Of a DNA stretch of 51,052 nucleotides, positions 11,882-17,705 are shown piece by piece (position 1 is the stretch's first letter; the number at the start of each line of letters is the position of its first letter). Source of the DNA: a virus; the IMG/VR virus record IMGVR_UViG_3300013093_000066, positions 1 to 51,052 of that record, one strand, 5' to 3'. The position numbers and the translations under genes are program-made. The notes beneath the pieces were generated by a model that had not been told where the DNA came from, made no database searches, and worked only from the letters and a program-made list of their open reading frames with translations.

Positions 11882-12304
11882 ATGAAGAATGGATTTACCT
11901 GCAGTACATTTGATCTGCTTCATGCCGGTCATATTCTTATGCTACAAGAAGCAAAACAACATTGTGACAAACTTATTGTAGGATTACAAACAGACCCCAC
12001 AATAGACCGACCAGACACTAAGAATAAGTCTGTACAATCTATAGTAGAGAGGCAGATACAGCTAGAAGCTGTAGAATATGTTGACTATATTTTTATTTAC
12101 GAGACAGAAAAAGATCTTATGGATCTACTAACAGTCCTAGATATTGATATTAGATTTGTCGGTGAAGAGTATAAAGACAAAGATTTTACAGGAAAACAGT
12201 ACTGTATTGACAACGGGATATCGATACACTATAATTCCCGTAAACATAGGTTCTCTACAACCGAGTTAAGACAGAGAGCTGGACTTCCCAAGACGGATAT
12301 ATAA
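11882..12304 (+). CDS. Cytidylyltransferase-like protein (TagD/GCT type)
   Basis: This 140-residue protein has the nucleotidyltransferase signature HxGH (FDLLHAGH, about 11-18) and the second motif FSTTELRQR at the C-terminus, with the RFVGEEYK segment typical of glycerol-3-phosphate cytidylyltransferases. It would join CTP to a phosphorylated polyol or sugar, making an activated donor. The start is the ATG 7 bases after GGAG; a TTG two codons earlier is less likely. It has an early-type promoter and is followed by a GC-rich hairpin. It could supply the sugar genes at 49.8-51 kb. Confidence 0.82.
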   Translation: MKNGFTCSTFDLLHAGHILMLQEAKQHCDKLIVGLQTDPTIDRPDTKNKSVQSIVERQIQLEAVEYVDYIFIYETEKDLMDLLTVLDIDIRFVGEEYKDKDFTGKQYCIDNGISIHYNSRKHRFSTTELRQRAGLPKTDI

Positions 12305-12308
12305 TAGA

Positions 12309-12328
12309 CCTGTCCAATTCGGGACAGG
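12309..12328 (+). other. GC-rich hairpin after the cytidylyltransferase gene
   Basis: An 8-base arm CCTGTCC(A) pairs with GGGACAGG around a short loop. It is followed by CTAAAAAA, not by a T-run, so it is not a standard intrinsic terminator; it may protect the mRNA 3' end or mark the start of tRNA processing. Confidence 0.5.
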
Positions 12329-12340
12329 CTAAAAAACCGG

Positions 12341-12414
12341 AGCGCGGTAGTGAAACAGTATCACAGTGGAGTCATAATCCCCAATTCTAGGTGCAACTCC
12401 TAGCTGCGCAACCA
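12341..12414 (+). tRNA. tRNA-Met (CAT), possibly initiator-like
   Basis: Anticodon loop GTCATAA (CAT). The acceptor AGCGCGG/CTGCGCA pairs at six positions and has an unpaired A-A at 1-72; an unpaired 1-72 is the hallmark of bacterial initiator tRNA. The T-loop TGCAACT departs from the usual TTCRANY, and the anticodon stem lacks the three G-C pairs of a standard initiator. Encoded ACCA. It could also be an elongator or an Ile AUA tRNA. Confidence 0.7.
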
Positions 12415-12429
12415 ACAGAAGGACAAAAC

Positions 12430-12864
12430 ATGAAGAAACCGCATTTAGTCCTAGCTATAGGACTACTTACGTTGTTTTCATTGAATTCGACTGGATATGC
12501 TCAAGACAAGTCGAGCATAATTGAATTAGTCAGTAAGAAAGCAACAGAACATAACGTACCTGTAGCGTTAGCGCAGGCCGTTATTAGCCTGGAGTCAAAC
12601 TACAACACGCACGTTACAGGAGTTCGAGGGGAATATGGCCTTGGACAGATTAGATGCTCAACAGCAAAGAGCCTAGGAATGGTTGGAAAGTGTGACAAAC
12701 TTAAAGACCCTGAGACTAATCTGGAATACTCCATGGGTTATCTCAAATATGGTTTAGATATATCAAATGGCGATGTAAGACAGGCCGTTAACTACTACGC
12801 GAGTGGCATAGTAGGAGTATCTAAGAATACCAGATACTATAAGGAGATAATGAAAAGATTATAA
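12430..12864 (+). CDS. Exported SLT-type lytic transglycosylase
   Basis: This 144-residue protein has a signal peptide (MKKPHLVLAIGLLTLFSLNS, cleavage after GYAQ) and a compact SLT domain: SLESNY with the catalytic Glu (about 57), GEYGLGQI, then the NLEYSMGYLKYGL and AVNYYASG segments. It would cut peptidoglycan glycan strands in the periplasm, either for entry, lysis or late wall remodelling. The start is the ATG after AAGGAC; a longer frame runs into the upstream tRNA. It ends directly at tRNA-Ser. Confidence 0.85.
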   Translation: MKKPHLVLAIGLLTLFSLNSTGYAQDKSSIIELVSKKATEHNVPVALAQAVISLESNYNTHVTGVRGEYGLGQIRCSTAKSLGMVGKCDKLKDPETNLEYSMGYLKYGLDISNGDVRQAVNYYASGIVGVSKNTRYYKEIMKRL

Positions 12865-12954
12865 GGAGTGCATGTCTAGCCGGGGATGCTAGCACCGCCT
12901 TGAAAGCGGTAGGAGCCGAAAGGCCAGGGGTTCGATTCCGCCATCACTCCGCCA
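12865..12954 (+). tRNA. tRNA-Ser (TGA)
   Basis: Long class II variable arm, anticodon stem CCGC/GCGG with loop CTTGAAA (TGA), T-loop TTCGATT and encoded GCCA. The innermost acceptor pair is a C-T mismatch. Confidence 0.88.
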
Positions 12955-12962
12955 GTTAGCGC

Positions 12963-12989
12963 TGGTCCCGTCGCTTAAAACGGGACACC
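12963..12989. terminator. Hairpin between converging tRNA-Ser and lipase genes
   Basis: GTCCCGT (12965-12971) pairs with ACGGGAC (12980-12986) between two genes that point at each other. Neither side has a good T-run, so it is only a probable terminator. Confidence 0.45.
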
Positions 12990-12991
12990 AA

Positions 12992-13738
12992 TTACTTTGA
13001 TGGGTCTATGTTCTTGATCTTCTCAGCGTATAGACTGATGCTGTGATCTTCTATAGCGTCAACCCATTTACCCTGTTTCCAAGATCTTATGTGGGCTCTC
13101 CACTTATCCTTAATTCTCTGCCACTGTGTCAACTCGCGTATGTTTCCATAGAAGTTGATATAGTGAAGACTTCCATGATGTCTAAATCCTAAAAATACAG
13201 GTGGAACATTTGTGACACCATCATTGCAGTTAACAAAGCGATGATGCTCTACTGGAAAATAGTCGACATACTTTTGGCTTCCAACTCTAGGACTTCCGTA
13301 TGTGAATAACATCTTAGGAGTTAGATTTGCGAACTCAAGTTCTTGGGCTATATAGGTTGCCATTGCAGCCCCTAGGCTATGACCGGTAATCCATATGTTG
13401 CGACCAGGATATCTCTTAACATAGTTAAACATCATTGGCATGATCTTACGGGCTTCTTTTCTAAAGCCAGAGTGTACAAAGCCAAAGCCATGTGTTTTTG
13501 GAATAGTGTCTAGATCTGCTAGTAAGTCATTAACGGAGGTTGGTTGTGTGCCTCTGCATGTCAGGATTAAGTCTGTGTCATTGCAAGCTGCATGACCCTG
13601 TGCTCCTGCATTATCAAAGAATACATAGTTACCTAAACCTAGGTCATTAAATTCTTTACTACAATCATCCTTATAGGCAGCACCAGCTAATACTGCAAAT
13701 TGATAGGCTTTCTCTAGGAAACTTAAATCATTTATCAT
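12992..13738 (-). CDS. Class 3 (Rhizopus-type) lipase
   Basis: This 248-residue minus-strand protein is an alpha/beta hydrolase of the lipase_3 type. It has the nucleophile elbow GHSLGAAMA near 118-126, the upstream LILTCRGTQ oxyanion strand, and FTYGSPRVG with a later His (HRFVN or HGSLHYI) for the triad. These enzymes split acyl glycerols or phospholipids. It has no signal peptide, so cytoplasmic or membrane-lysis action at the end of infection is likely. A minus-strand late promoter lies 34 bp upstream. Confidence 0.85.
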   Translation of the reverse strand: MINDLSFLEKAYQFAVLAGAAYKDDCSKEFNDLGLGNYVFFDNAGAQGHAACNDTDLILTCRGTQPTSVNDLLADLDTIPKTHGFGFVHSGFRKEARKIMPMMFNYVKRYPGRNIWITGHSLGAAMATYIAQELEFANLTPKMLFTYGSPRVGSQKYVDYFPVEHHRFVNCNDGVTNVPPVFLGFRHHGSLHYINFYGNIRELTQWQRIKDKWRAHIRSWKQGKWVDAIEDHSISLYAEKIKNIDPSK

Positions 13739-13771
13739 AGTGTTGCTCCAATAAAGATATATAATAAAGCA

Positions 13772-13779
13772 TATTTATA
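13772..13779 (-). promoter_or_regulatory. T4-type late promoter for the lipase gene
   Basis: TATTTATA on the plus strand is TATAAATA on the minus strand, 34 bp before the lipase start and just ahead of tRNA-Val on the other strand. Confidence 0.7.
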
Positions 13780-13780
13780 C

Positions 13781-13856
13781 GGTCGGTTAGCTCAGTTGGT
13801 AGAGCATCTCGTTTACACCGAGAATGTCGGCGGTTCGAGCCCGTCACCGACTACCA
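13781..13856 (+). tRNA. tRNA-Val (TAC)
   Basis: Acceptor GGTCGGT/ACCGACT, anticodon stem TCTCG/CGAGA with loop TTTACAC (TAC), T-loop TTCGAGC and encoded ACCA. Confidence 0.93.
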
Positions 13857-13860
13857 AGTT

Positions 13861-13994
13861 TTAGAGTGAGTTCAGCAACTAAACAACTCCGCTCACATGA
13901 TGGAAAAAAGTGTAACCTGTTGATTTTATTGAGAAAATACTAACTCATTGAAATATAACGATTTTTTTATAGAAAAAACTCAATGATTTCAAGG
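13861..13994 (+). repeat. Degenerate copies of the Ro-leader hairpin unit
   Basis: TTTAG and GTTCAGCAAC at 13860-13880 and AAAAAAGTGTAACCTGTTGA with TTTTA at 13904-13928 match the flanks of the three hairpin units upstream of the TROVE gene at 14.9 kb, but here the outer arms do not pair. A second segment has ATTGAG (13928-13933) with CTCAAT (13979-13984) crossed by TTGAAAT (13948-13954) with ATTTCAA (13986-13992), a possible pseudoknot. No ORF. It may be a worn copy of the same RNA element or a separate variant. Confidence 0.5.
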
Positions 13995-14005
13995 TCATAT
14001 TTCTG

Positions 14006-14034
14006 TTGACTTTATATCCGTTCTATCCTATTAT
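14006..14034 (+). promoter_or_regulatory. Strong sigma70-like promoter
   Basis: TTGACT (14006-14011), a 17-bp spacer and TATTAT (14029-14034), then AATATAAGGAATGGAG. This is the best match to a host consensus in the window. Only a six-codon frame starts right after it, so it may make a leader RNA or the genes at 14213 onward. Confidence 0.7.
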
Positions 14035-14155
14035 AATAATATAAGGAATGGAGATAATCGATGAACACTATTATTGTATGATGATCATGGACCAAGTTGA
14101 TATTCAAGCCCAGGACAAGTCTGGGGTATTCCGCCATAATTTGTGAAAATAGTTG

Positions 14156-14184
14156 TGTACATAATGTCAGAACCATGCTATATA
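14156..14184 (+). promoter_or_regulatory. Early-type promoter for the 14213-14886 genes
   Basis: TGTACA (14156-14161), a 17-bp spacer and TATATA (14179-14184), followed by GGAG 8 bases before the ATG at 14213. Confidence 0.72.
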
Positions 14185-14212
14185 TAAGAATATAAGCAAT
14201 GGAGATAAAGAT

Positions 14213-14419
14213 ATGTCCGACGCCGATATAATCAACGCGAGAATCAAGCTTCTCAAAAAAAGAGTCTCTCAGCTTTGGGTAAAGCATATACTACATCAGC
14301 GTTCTACCGCACTTGGCAAACCCAGTATTGGTGCTCTCACAGAAGCGGAGATTGATGAGGTCAAGGCTTATAGGGATGAGATCCCTGCCCTAGAGCAACT
14401 TCTCGCGAAGAAGGATTAA
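14213..14419 (+). CDS. Small helical protein of unknown function
   Basis: This 68-residue protein starts at an ATG after TGGAG, behind an early-type promoter. It is predicted to be mostly helical and charged (NARIKLLKKRVSQL, then EIDEVKAYRDEIPALEQLL). No domain is recognised. Early expression next to the tRNA region suggests a host take-over role, which is a guess. Confidence 0.65.
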   Translation: MSDADIINARIKLLKKRVSQLWVKHILHQRSTALGKPSIGALTEAEIDEVKAYRDEIPALEQLLAKKD

Positions 14420-14423
14420 TGAT

Positions 14424-14663
14424 ATGAAGCCGTTGATAGTTATTGGTGTAGTTGTTGTTGGTGTTGTGAGTCTCGCCGTTGCAGCTGGTATATATGATCA
14501 GAATCAATGGAATGATTTTTCCGCAGCTCACGATTGCAAGTTGGTTGGTCATAAGAACTCAACTGTTGGCTATGGTTTGACACCGTCTGGCAAAATGGGC
14601 ACGGTAATCCTTCCTGAAGAAAATTCATATCTTTGCAATGATGGTGTAACATATACCCGTTAA
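14424..14663 (+). CDS. Small membrane-anchored or exported protein
   Basis: This 79-residue protein has a hydrophobic N-terminus (about 3-22, PLIVIGVVVVGVVSLAVAAG) that could be a signal anchor, followed by a short domain with two Cys (38 and 71) that could form a disulphide in the periplasm. It lies 4 bases after the previous gene. The function is unknown. Confidence 0.65.
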   Translation: MKPLIVIGVVVVGVVSLAVAAGIYDQNQWNDFSAAHDCKLVGHKNSTVGYGLTPSGKMGTVILPEENSYLCNDGVTYTR

Positions 14664-14688
14664 TTATACAGGAAATGGAGATAAAGAT

Positions 14689-14886
14689 ATGAAAACACAA
14701 TATCGAATCTTTATGGTAGAATCAGAACGTGGTTGGGGTCAGAAGTACTGGCACTAAGATTACGATTCTTATGAAGAAGCAAAAGAGCGTATTCGTTCTA
14801 TCAATGCAGATAATACTGCACCAACCGCTCCTGATTGGTACATGCAAGCAGAAGATCGTGTTGAAGTAGTCGAAGTTAAAGTATAA
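14689..14886 (+). pseudogene. Small early gene interrupted by an in-frame TAA
   Basis: The ATG follows ATGGAGATAAAGAT, the same leader as its neighbours. After 22 codons ending GQKYWH there is TAA (14755-14757). The same frame then continues as DYDSYEEAKERIRSINADN to a second TAA at 14884, 65 codons in all, and still looks protein-like. A single base change (for example GAA or TAC to TAA) would explain this. Either the gene was lost recently, the stop is read through, or the base is a sequencing error. None of the tRNAs seen here has a TTA anticodon that would read UAA. Confidence 0.6.
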
Positions 14887-14894
14887 AAAGTTTT

Positions 14895-14946
14895 AGGGTC
14901 AGTTCAGCAACCAACCTGCTCGCACAGATAGCAAAAAGTTGACCCT
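14895..14946 (+). ncRNA. Ro-leader hairpin unit 1 (candidate Y-RNA-like element)
   Basis: Outer stem AGGGTCA/TGACCCT (14895-14901 with 14940-14946), internal strand GTTCAGCAACC, an inner TGCT/AGCA hairpin and AAAAAGT before the 3' arm. It is preceded by TTTT and followed by GTTGATTTT. The 3' arm context GTTGACC is reminiscent of the Ro-binding stem of Y RNAs, but this resemblance is from memory. Confidence 0.65.
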
Positions 14947-14955
14947 GTTGATTTT

Positions 14956-15016
14956 AGGATCTTTACAGCACAATTGCCGTAAGGCACTTTTTTATGGAAA
15001 AAGCAGAATAGATCCT
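14956..15016 (+). ncRNA. Ro-leader hairpin unit 2
   Basis: Outer stem AGGATCT/AGATCCT (14956-14962 with 15010-15016), internal TTACAGCAC, an inner TGCC-GTAA-GGCA hairpin and an A-rich stretch before the 3' arm, followed by GTCGATTT. The stem bases differ from unit 1 at paired positions, so pairing is kept by compensating changes. Confidence 0.65.
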
Positions 15017-15024
15017 GTCGATTT

Positions 15025-15079
15025 AGATTCAGTTCCGCAACCCTCAAAATTTGTATCGAAACAAACAAAAGTTGAATCT
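15025..15079 (+). ncRNA. Ro-leader hairpin unit 3
   Basis: Outer stem AGATTCA/TGAATCT (15025-15031 with 15073-15079), internal GTTCCGCAACC, an inner TTTGT/ACAAA hairpin and ACAAAAGT before the 3' arm. It ends 21 bases before the TROVE start codon, so it is part of that gene's leader. Confidence 0.65.
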
Positions 15080-15100
15080 GTAGTAAAATGGAGAAGTGAT

Positions 15101-16537
15101 ATGACTACATTTGCAAGCGCTGTTCAAAATCAGTCTGATAGAACTACAAATGGCATGAAGGCTCGTGCATCTACTGCTAACGCTCTTACTGACTTGTTCT
15201 TCAAGATTGGTGCTATGCGTGGGCAAAACGTAATTCCTGCTTTCACAGCAGCTCGTGTTCAAGATGCAGATATCGCTGGTCGTATTGCATTGTGGGCTCG
15301 TGACATCCGTGGTGGTGCTGGTGAGCGTAAGATCTTCCGTGACATCCTTTTGGATCTTGCTAAGACAGATCAGGATCGTGCACGTGCAATGATCATGAAG
15401 GTACCAGAACTTGGTCGTTGGGATGACTTGCTCGTTCTAGTTGATACTGAGTTAGAAGGCTTTGCTTTCTCATTCATCTATGCTGCTCTTATGCAGGGCA
15501 ATGGTCTTTGTGCAAAGTGGATGCCTCGTCAGGGTGAAGTAGCTGCAAAGCTTCGTAAGCACCTTGGTTGGACTCCTAAGTTCTATCGTAAGCGTCTGGT
15601 TGAATTGACACAAGTTGTTGAGACTCAGATGTGTGCAAAGGACTGGGATAACATTAACTTCAACCACGTTCCTTCTGTTGCTTCTTCACGTTATAAGAAG
15701 GCATTCTCACGTCACACTGAGAAGTATAAGGAATGGGCTGCAAAGCTTGTCTCTGATAAGCCTGAAGATCGTGCAGAGGTTAAGGTTAATGCTGGTGCAG
15801 TTTATCCTTACGATGTTATTAAAGGTGTTTGGCCTTCTGGTTATCGTAATAACTATGATCAGTCTAACATGAACCACATCTTGGCTCAGTGGGAAGCATT
15901 GCCTAACTATGTTGGTGATGCTAATATTCTTCCACTAGTTGACGTTTCAGGTTCTATGATATCTAAGGCAGGTGGCTATAACTCTAAGTCTTCTGTTACT
16001 TGCTTGGATGTATCTGTGTCTCTAGGTCTTTACCTTGCAGATAAGAACAAGGGTAAGTTCAAGGATACCTTCTTGACTTTCTCTGAAAAACCTAAGCTTC
16101 TTAATCTCACTGGTAATATCCTTGATAAGATGAAGCAGATGGTATCATCTGAATGGGAAATGAACACTAACCTTAATGCAGCTATTCAAAAGATCTTAGA
16201 TGTTGCTATTGAGAATAATGTTCCTCACGAAGAGATGCCAGCAGCTCTGTTGATTCTGTCTGACATGCAATTTGACCAATGCGCTTGTTTCGACGACTCA
16301 GCAATGCAGATGATTGCGCGTAAGTATGCAGAGGCCGGCTACACAATTCCTAACATTGTGTTTTGGAACCTAAATGCTCAAGACAATGTTCCTGTCAAGT
16401 ATGATGTGCGTGGTGCTGCTTTGGTATCTGGTTTCTCTCCAGCAATTGTTAAGTCAGTTCTGGCAGCAGATCTGGATAACTTTACACCAGAAGCTATTAT
16501 GCTCAAGACAATCATGTCTGAGCGTTATGACTACTAA
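15101..16537 (+). CDS. TROVE/vWA protein, DUF2828-like (Ro60/Rsr relative)
   Basis: This 478-residue protein has an N-terminal helical-repeat region with ARDIRGGAGERKIFRDIL (67-84), ELGRWDDLLVL and YRKRL, features shared by TROVE and DUF2828 proteins. The C-terminal von Willebrand A domain has a complete metal site: DVSGS (281-285), Thr356 and the SDMQFD strand (387-392). Ro60 and bacterial Rsr bind Y RNAs and the ends of misfolded or unprocessed RNAs. The start chosen is the ATG after TGGAGAAG; a longer frame would cover the three leader hairpins and reads as nonsense. Those hairpins suggest it binds its own leader or partner RNA. Codons are unusually GCT/CGT/TCT rich, suggesting high expression. 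Confidence 0.88.
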   Translation: MTTFASAVQNQSDRTTNGMKARASTANALTDLFFKIGAMRGQNVIPAFTAARVQDADIAGRIALWARDIRGGAGERKIFRDILLDLAKTDQDRARAMIMKVPELGRWDDLLVLVDTELEGFAFSFIYAALMQGNGLCAKWMPRQGEVAAKLRKHLGWTPKFYRKRLVELTQVVETQMCAKDWDNINFNHVPSVASSRYKKAFSRHTEKYKEWAAKLVSDKPEDRAEVKVNAGAVYPYDVIKGVWPSGYRNNYDQSNMNHILAQWEALPNYVGDANILPLVDVSGSMISKAGGYNSKSSVTCLDVSVSLGLYLADKNKGKFKDTFLTFSEKPKLLNLTGNILDKMKQMVSSEWEMNTNLNAAIQKILDVAIENNVPHEEMPAALLILSDMQFDQCACFDDSAMQMIARKYAEAGYTIPNIVFWNLNAQDNVPVKYDVRGAALVSGFSPAIVKSVLAADLDNFTPEAIMLKTIMSERYDY

Positions 16538-16569
16538 TAAATAGAGGGGAATCCCTTCCCCCTCTATAC

Positions 16570-16644
16570 GCGGACGTAACTCAGGGGTAGAGTTTTTGCT
16601 TGCCAAGCAAAATGTCGTGGGTTCGAATCCCATCGTCCGCTCCA
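16570..16644 (+). tRNA. tRNA-Gly (GCC)
   Basis: Acceptor GCGGACG/CGTCCGC, anticodon stem TTTGC/GCAAA with loop TTGCCAA (GCC), T-loop TTCGAAT, discriminator T and encoded CCA. Confidence 0.92.
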
Positions 16645-16646
16645 AT

Positions 16647-16710
16647 ATAAGTGGTTGTGTTTTTGCTGAGAAGAAACACACGTAAGAGAAACTCAGAATC
16701 TGCCACTTAT
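16647..16710 (+). ncRNA. Compact H-type pseudoknot RNA inside an 8-bp stem
   Basis: ATAAGTGG (16647-16654) pairs exactly with CCACTTAT (16703-16710). Inside, TGTGTTT (16656-16662) pairs with AAACACA (16674-16680), and CTGAG in that loop (16666-16670) pairs with CTCAG (16692-16696), giving a classical H-type pseudoknot with loops of 3, 3 and 11. All three stems are perfect. It lies between tRNA-Gly and tRNA-Ala. The compact shape recalls pseudoknot riboswitches, but no known class was matched. Confidence 0.6.
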
Positions 16711-16716
16711 TAATAT

Positions 16717-16788
16717 GGGGTGCTAGTGATAACGGGAGCACATCTGCCTTGCACGCAGAAAGACAGGGTTCGATTCCCTGGCATTCCA
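16717..16788 (+). tRNA. tRNA-Ala (TGC) without encoded CCA
   Basis: Acceptor GGGGTGC/GCATTCC, anticodon stem CTGC/GCAG with loop CTTGCAC (TGC), T-loop TTCGATT and discriminator A. The next bases are CATTG, so the CCA end is not encoded, unlike the other tRNAs here; host CCA addition would be needed. Five bases later the GIY-YIG leader hairpin begins. Confidence 0.85.
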
Positions 16789-16792
16789 CATT

Positions 16793-16845
16793 GAAAGACT
16801 CTGCTGTATAAATAGTTCGTAAACCCTATTGCAGCAGAGTCTTTC
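16793..16845 (+). promoter_or_regulatory. 14-bp leader hairpin with a late promoter in its loop, before a GIY-YIG gene
   Basis: The arms 16793-16806 and 16832-16845 are perfect complements. The 25-base loop begins with TATAAATA (16807-16814), so a late transcript would start near 16820, lose the 5' arm and leave the start region (ATG at 16848) open. Read-through RNA from upstream would keep it closed. This matches the known control of T4 I-TevI. Confidence 0.8.
16807..16814 (+). promoter_or_regulatory. T4-type late promoter (TATAAATA) for the GIY-YIG gene
   Basis: Exact TATAAATA at the start of the hairpin loop, 33 bp before the ATG. Confidence 0.75.
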
Positions 16846-16847
16846 TT

Positions 16848-17468
16848 ATGAAATATCTCATATATAAAATCACCAATTTAGTCAATAGAAAATACTATAT
16901 TGGAAAACATCAGACTAAAGACTTAAATGATGGATATATGGGTTCTGGTAAACTCTTAAAAATAGCTATCAAGAAGTATGGGATTGAGAACTTCAAAAAA
17001 GAAATACTTCATATCTTTGATAATGAAGAAGATATGAATAATGCAGAAAAAGAACTAGTCGTCATTTCTGAAGAAACGTATAATCTTTGTGAAGGAGGTC
17101 GAGGAGGATTTAGCTATATAAATCGTACCAGAAACCATCATGAACATAATCAAAAAATAGCTGACAAGCGTGACTATTCAAAAACAGATACTTCTTACGT
17201 CACAACAGAATGGATAGAAGAGAAAAGAGTTTCAGCAAAACAACATTGGAAAAACGGTACATATACTTTCATTCCAGATACAACTGGTATGAAACATACT
17301 GATGATGTAAAAAAGAGAATGAGTGAAGCACATTCTGGAAGTAAAAATTCTCAATATGGAACGTGTTGGGTTACAGACGGTTCAAATTCCAAAAAGATAA
17401 AGAACGAAGAATTAAAAGAATATCTAGACAATGGGTTTGTTAAAGGCAGACGTATTAAGCGACCGTAG
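16848..17468 (+). CDS. GIY-YIG homing endonuclease (Seg-like)
   Basis: This 206-residue protein starts with a GIY-YIG domain (LIYKITN and YYIGKHQ, followed by GYMGSGKLL and the catalytic-Glu region AEKELV near 66-71). A C-terminal DNA-binding part has HTDDVKKRMSEAHSG, a NUMOD3-like repeat, and CWVTDG. Such enzymes spread by cutting a related phage genome near the insertion site. No good ribosome-binding site lies outside the leader hairpin. The gene ends 10 bases inside tRNA-Leu(GAG), so a neighbouring tRNA may be its target. Confidence 0.9.
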   Translation: MKYLIYKITNLVNRKYYIGKHQTKDLNDGYMGSGKLLKIAIKKYGIENFKKEILHIFDNEEDMNNAEKELVVISEETYNLCEGGRGGFSYINRTRNHHEHNQKIADKRDYSKTDTSYVTTEWIEEKRVSAKQHWKNGTYTFIPDTTGMKHTDDVKKRMSEAHSGSKNSQYGTCWVTDGSNSKKIKNEELKEYLDNGFVKGRRIKRP

Positions 17469-17535
17469 TCCAACTGGTAGAGACACTAGCTTGAGGTGCT
17501 AGGCGTTGGAGGTTCGAGTCCTCTCGGTCGCACCA
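17459..17535 (+). tRNA. tRNA-Leu (GAG)
   Basis: Acceptor GCGACCG/CGGTCGC, anticodon stem CTAGC/GCTAG with loop TTGAGGT (GAG), T-loop TTCGAGT and encoded ACCA. The variable loop is short for Leu. Its 5' end overlaps the endonuclease stop codon. Confidence 0.88.
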
Positions 17536-17548
17536 TATATAGATTAGC

Positions 17549-17623
17549 GCTGACATAGCACAGTGGTAGTGCACATCATTGGTAATGATGAGGTCGACAG
17601 TTCGATCCTGTCTGTCAGCACCA
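17549..17623 (+). tRNA. tRNA-Thr (GGT), copy 2
   Basis: Acceptor GCTGACA/TGTCAGC (fully paired), anticodon loop TTGGTAA (GGT), T-loop TTCGATC and encoded ACCA. Near-identical to copy 1 at 9984 except at the acceptor, so one is a duplicate of the other. Confidence 0.93.
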
Positions 17624-17624
17624 T

Positions 17625-17700
17625 TGGGGGTTAGTTCAGTTGGTAGAACGGCAGACTCTGACTCTGCATGTCCGAGGTTCGAGTCCTTGACCCCCAGCCA
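17625..17700 (+). tRNA. tRNA-Gln (CTG)
   Basis: Acceptor TGGGGGT/ACCCCCA, anticodon stem GCAGA/TCTGC with loop CTCTGAC (CTG), T-loop TTCGAGT and encoded GCCA. Confidence 0.93.
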
Positions 17701-17705
17701 TTTCT

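Noticed and set aside
13861-14036. Origin of replication
   Set aside because: The AT-rich stretch has hairpins and a promoter, which could suit a phage origin, but no repeated protein-binding boxes were found, and the Ro-leader repeat explains much of it.
14048-14090. Six-codon leader peptide after the promoter at 14006
   Set aside because: There is an ATG after GGAG, but MNTIIV is too short to support as a gene and shows no attenuator-type codons or terminator.
14755-14757. A recoded TAA read by a phage suppressor tRNA
   Set aside because: None of the tRNAs seen has a TTA anticodon. Tyr, Gln, Leu and Glu tRNAs have normal anticodons, and other genes end in TAA normally.
14939-15100. N-terminal extension of the TROVE protein
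   Set aside because: The extra 54 residues would be encoded by the covarying hairpins, have no ribosome-binding site and show low-quality sequence; ATG at 15101 follows TGGAGAAG.
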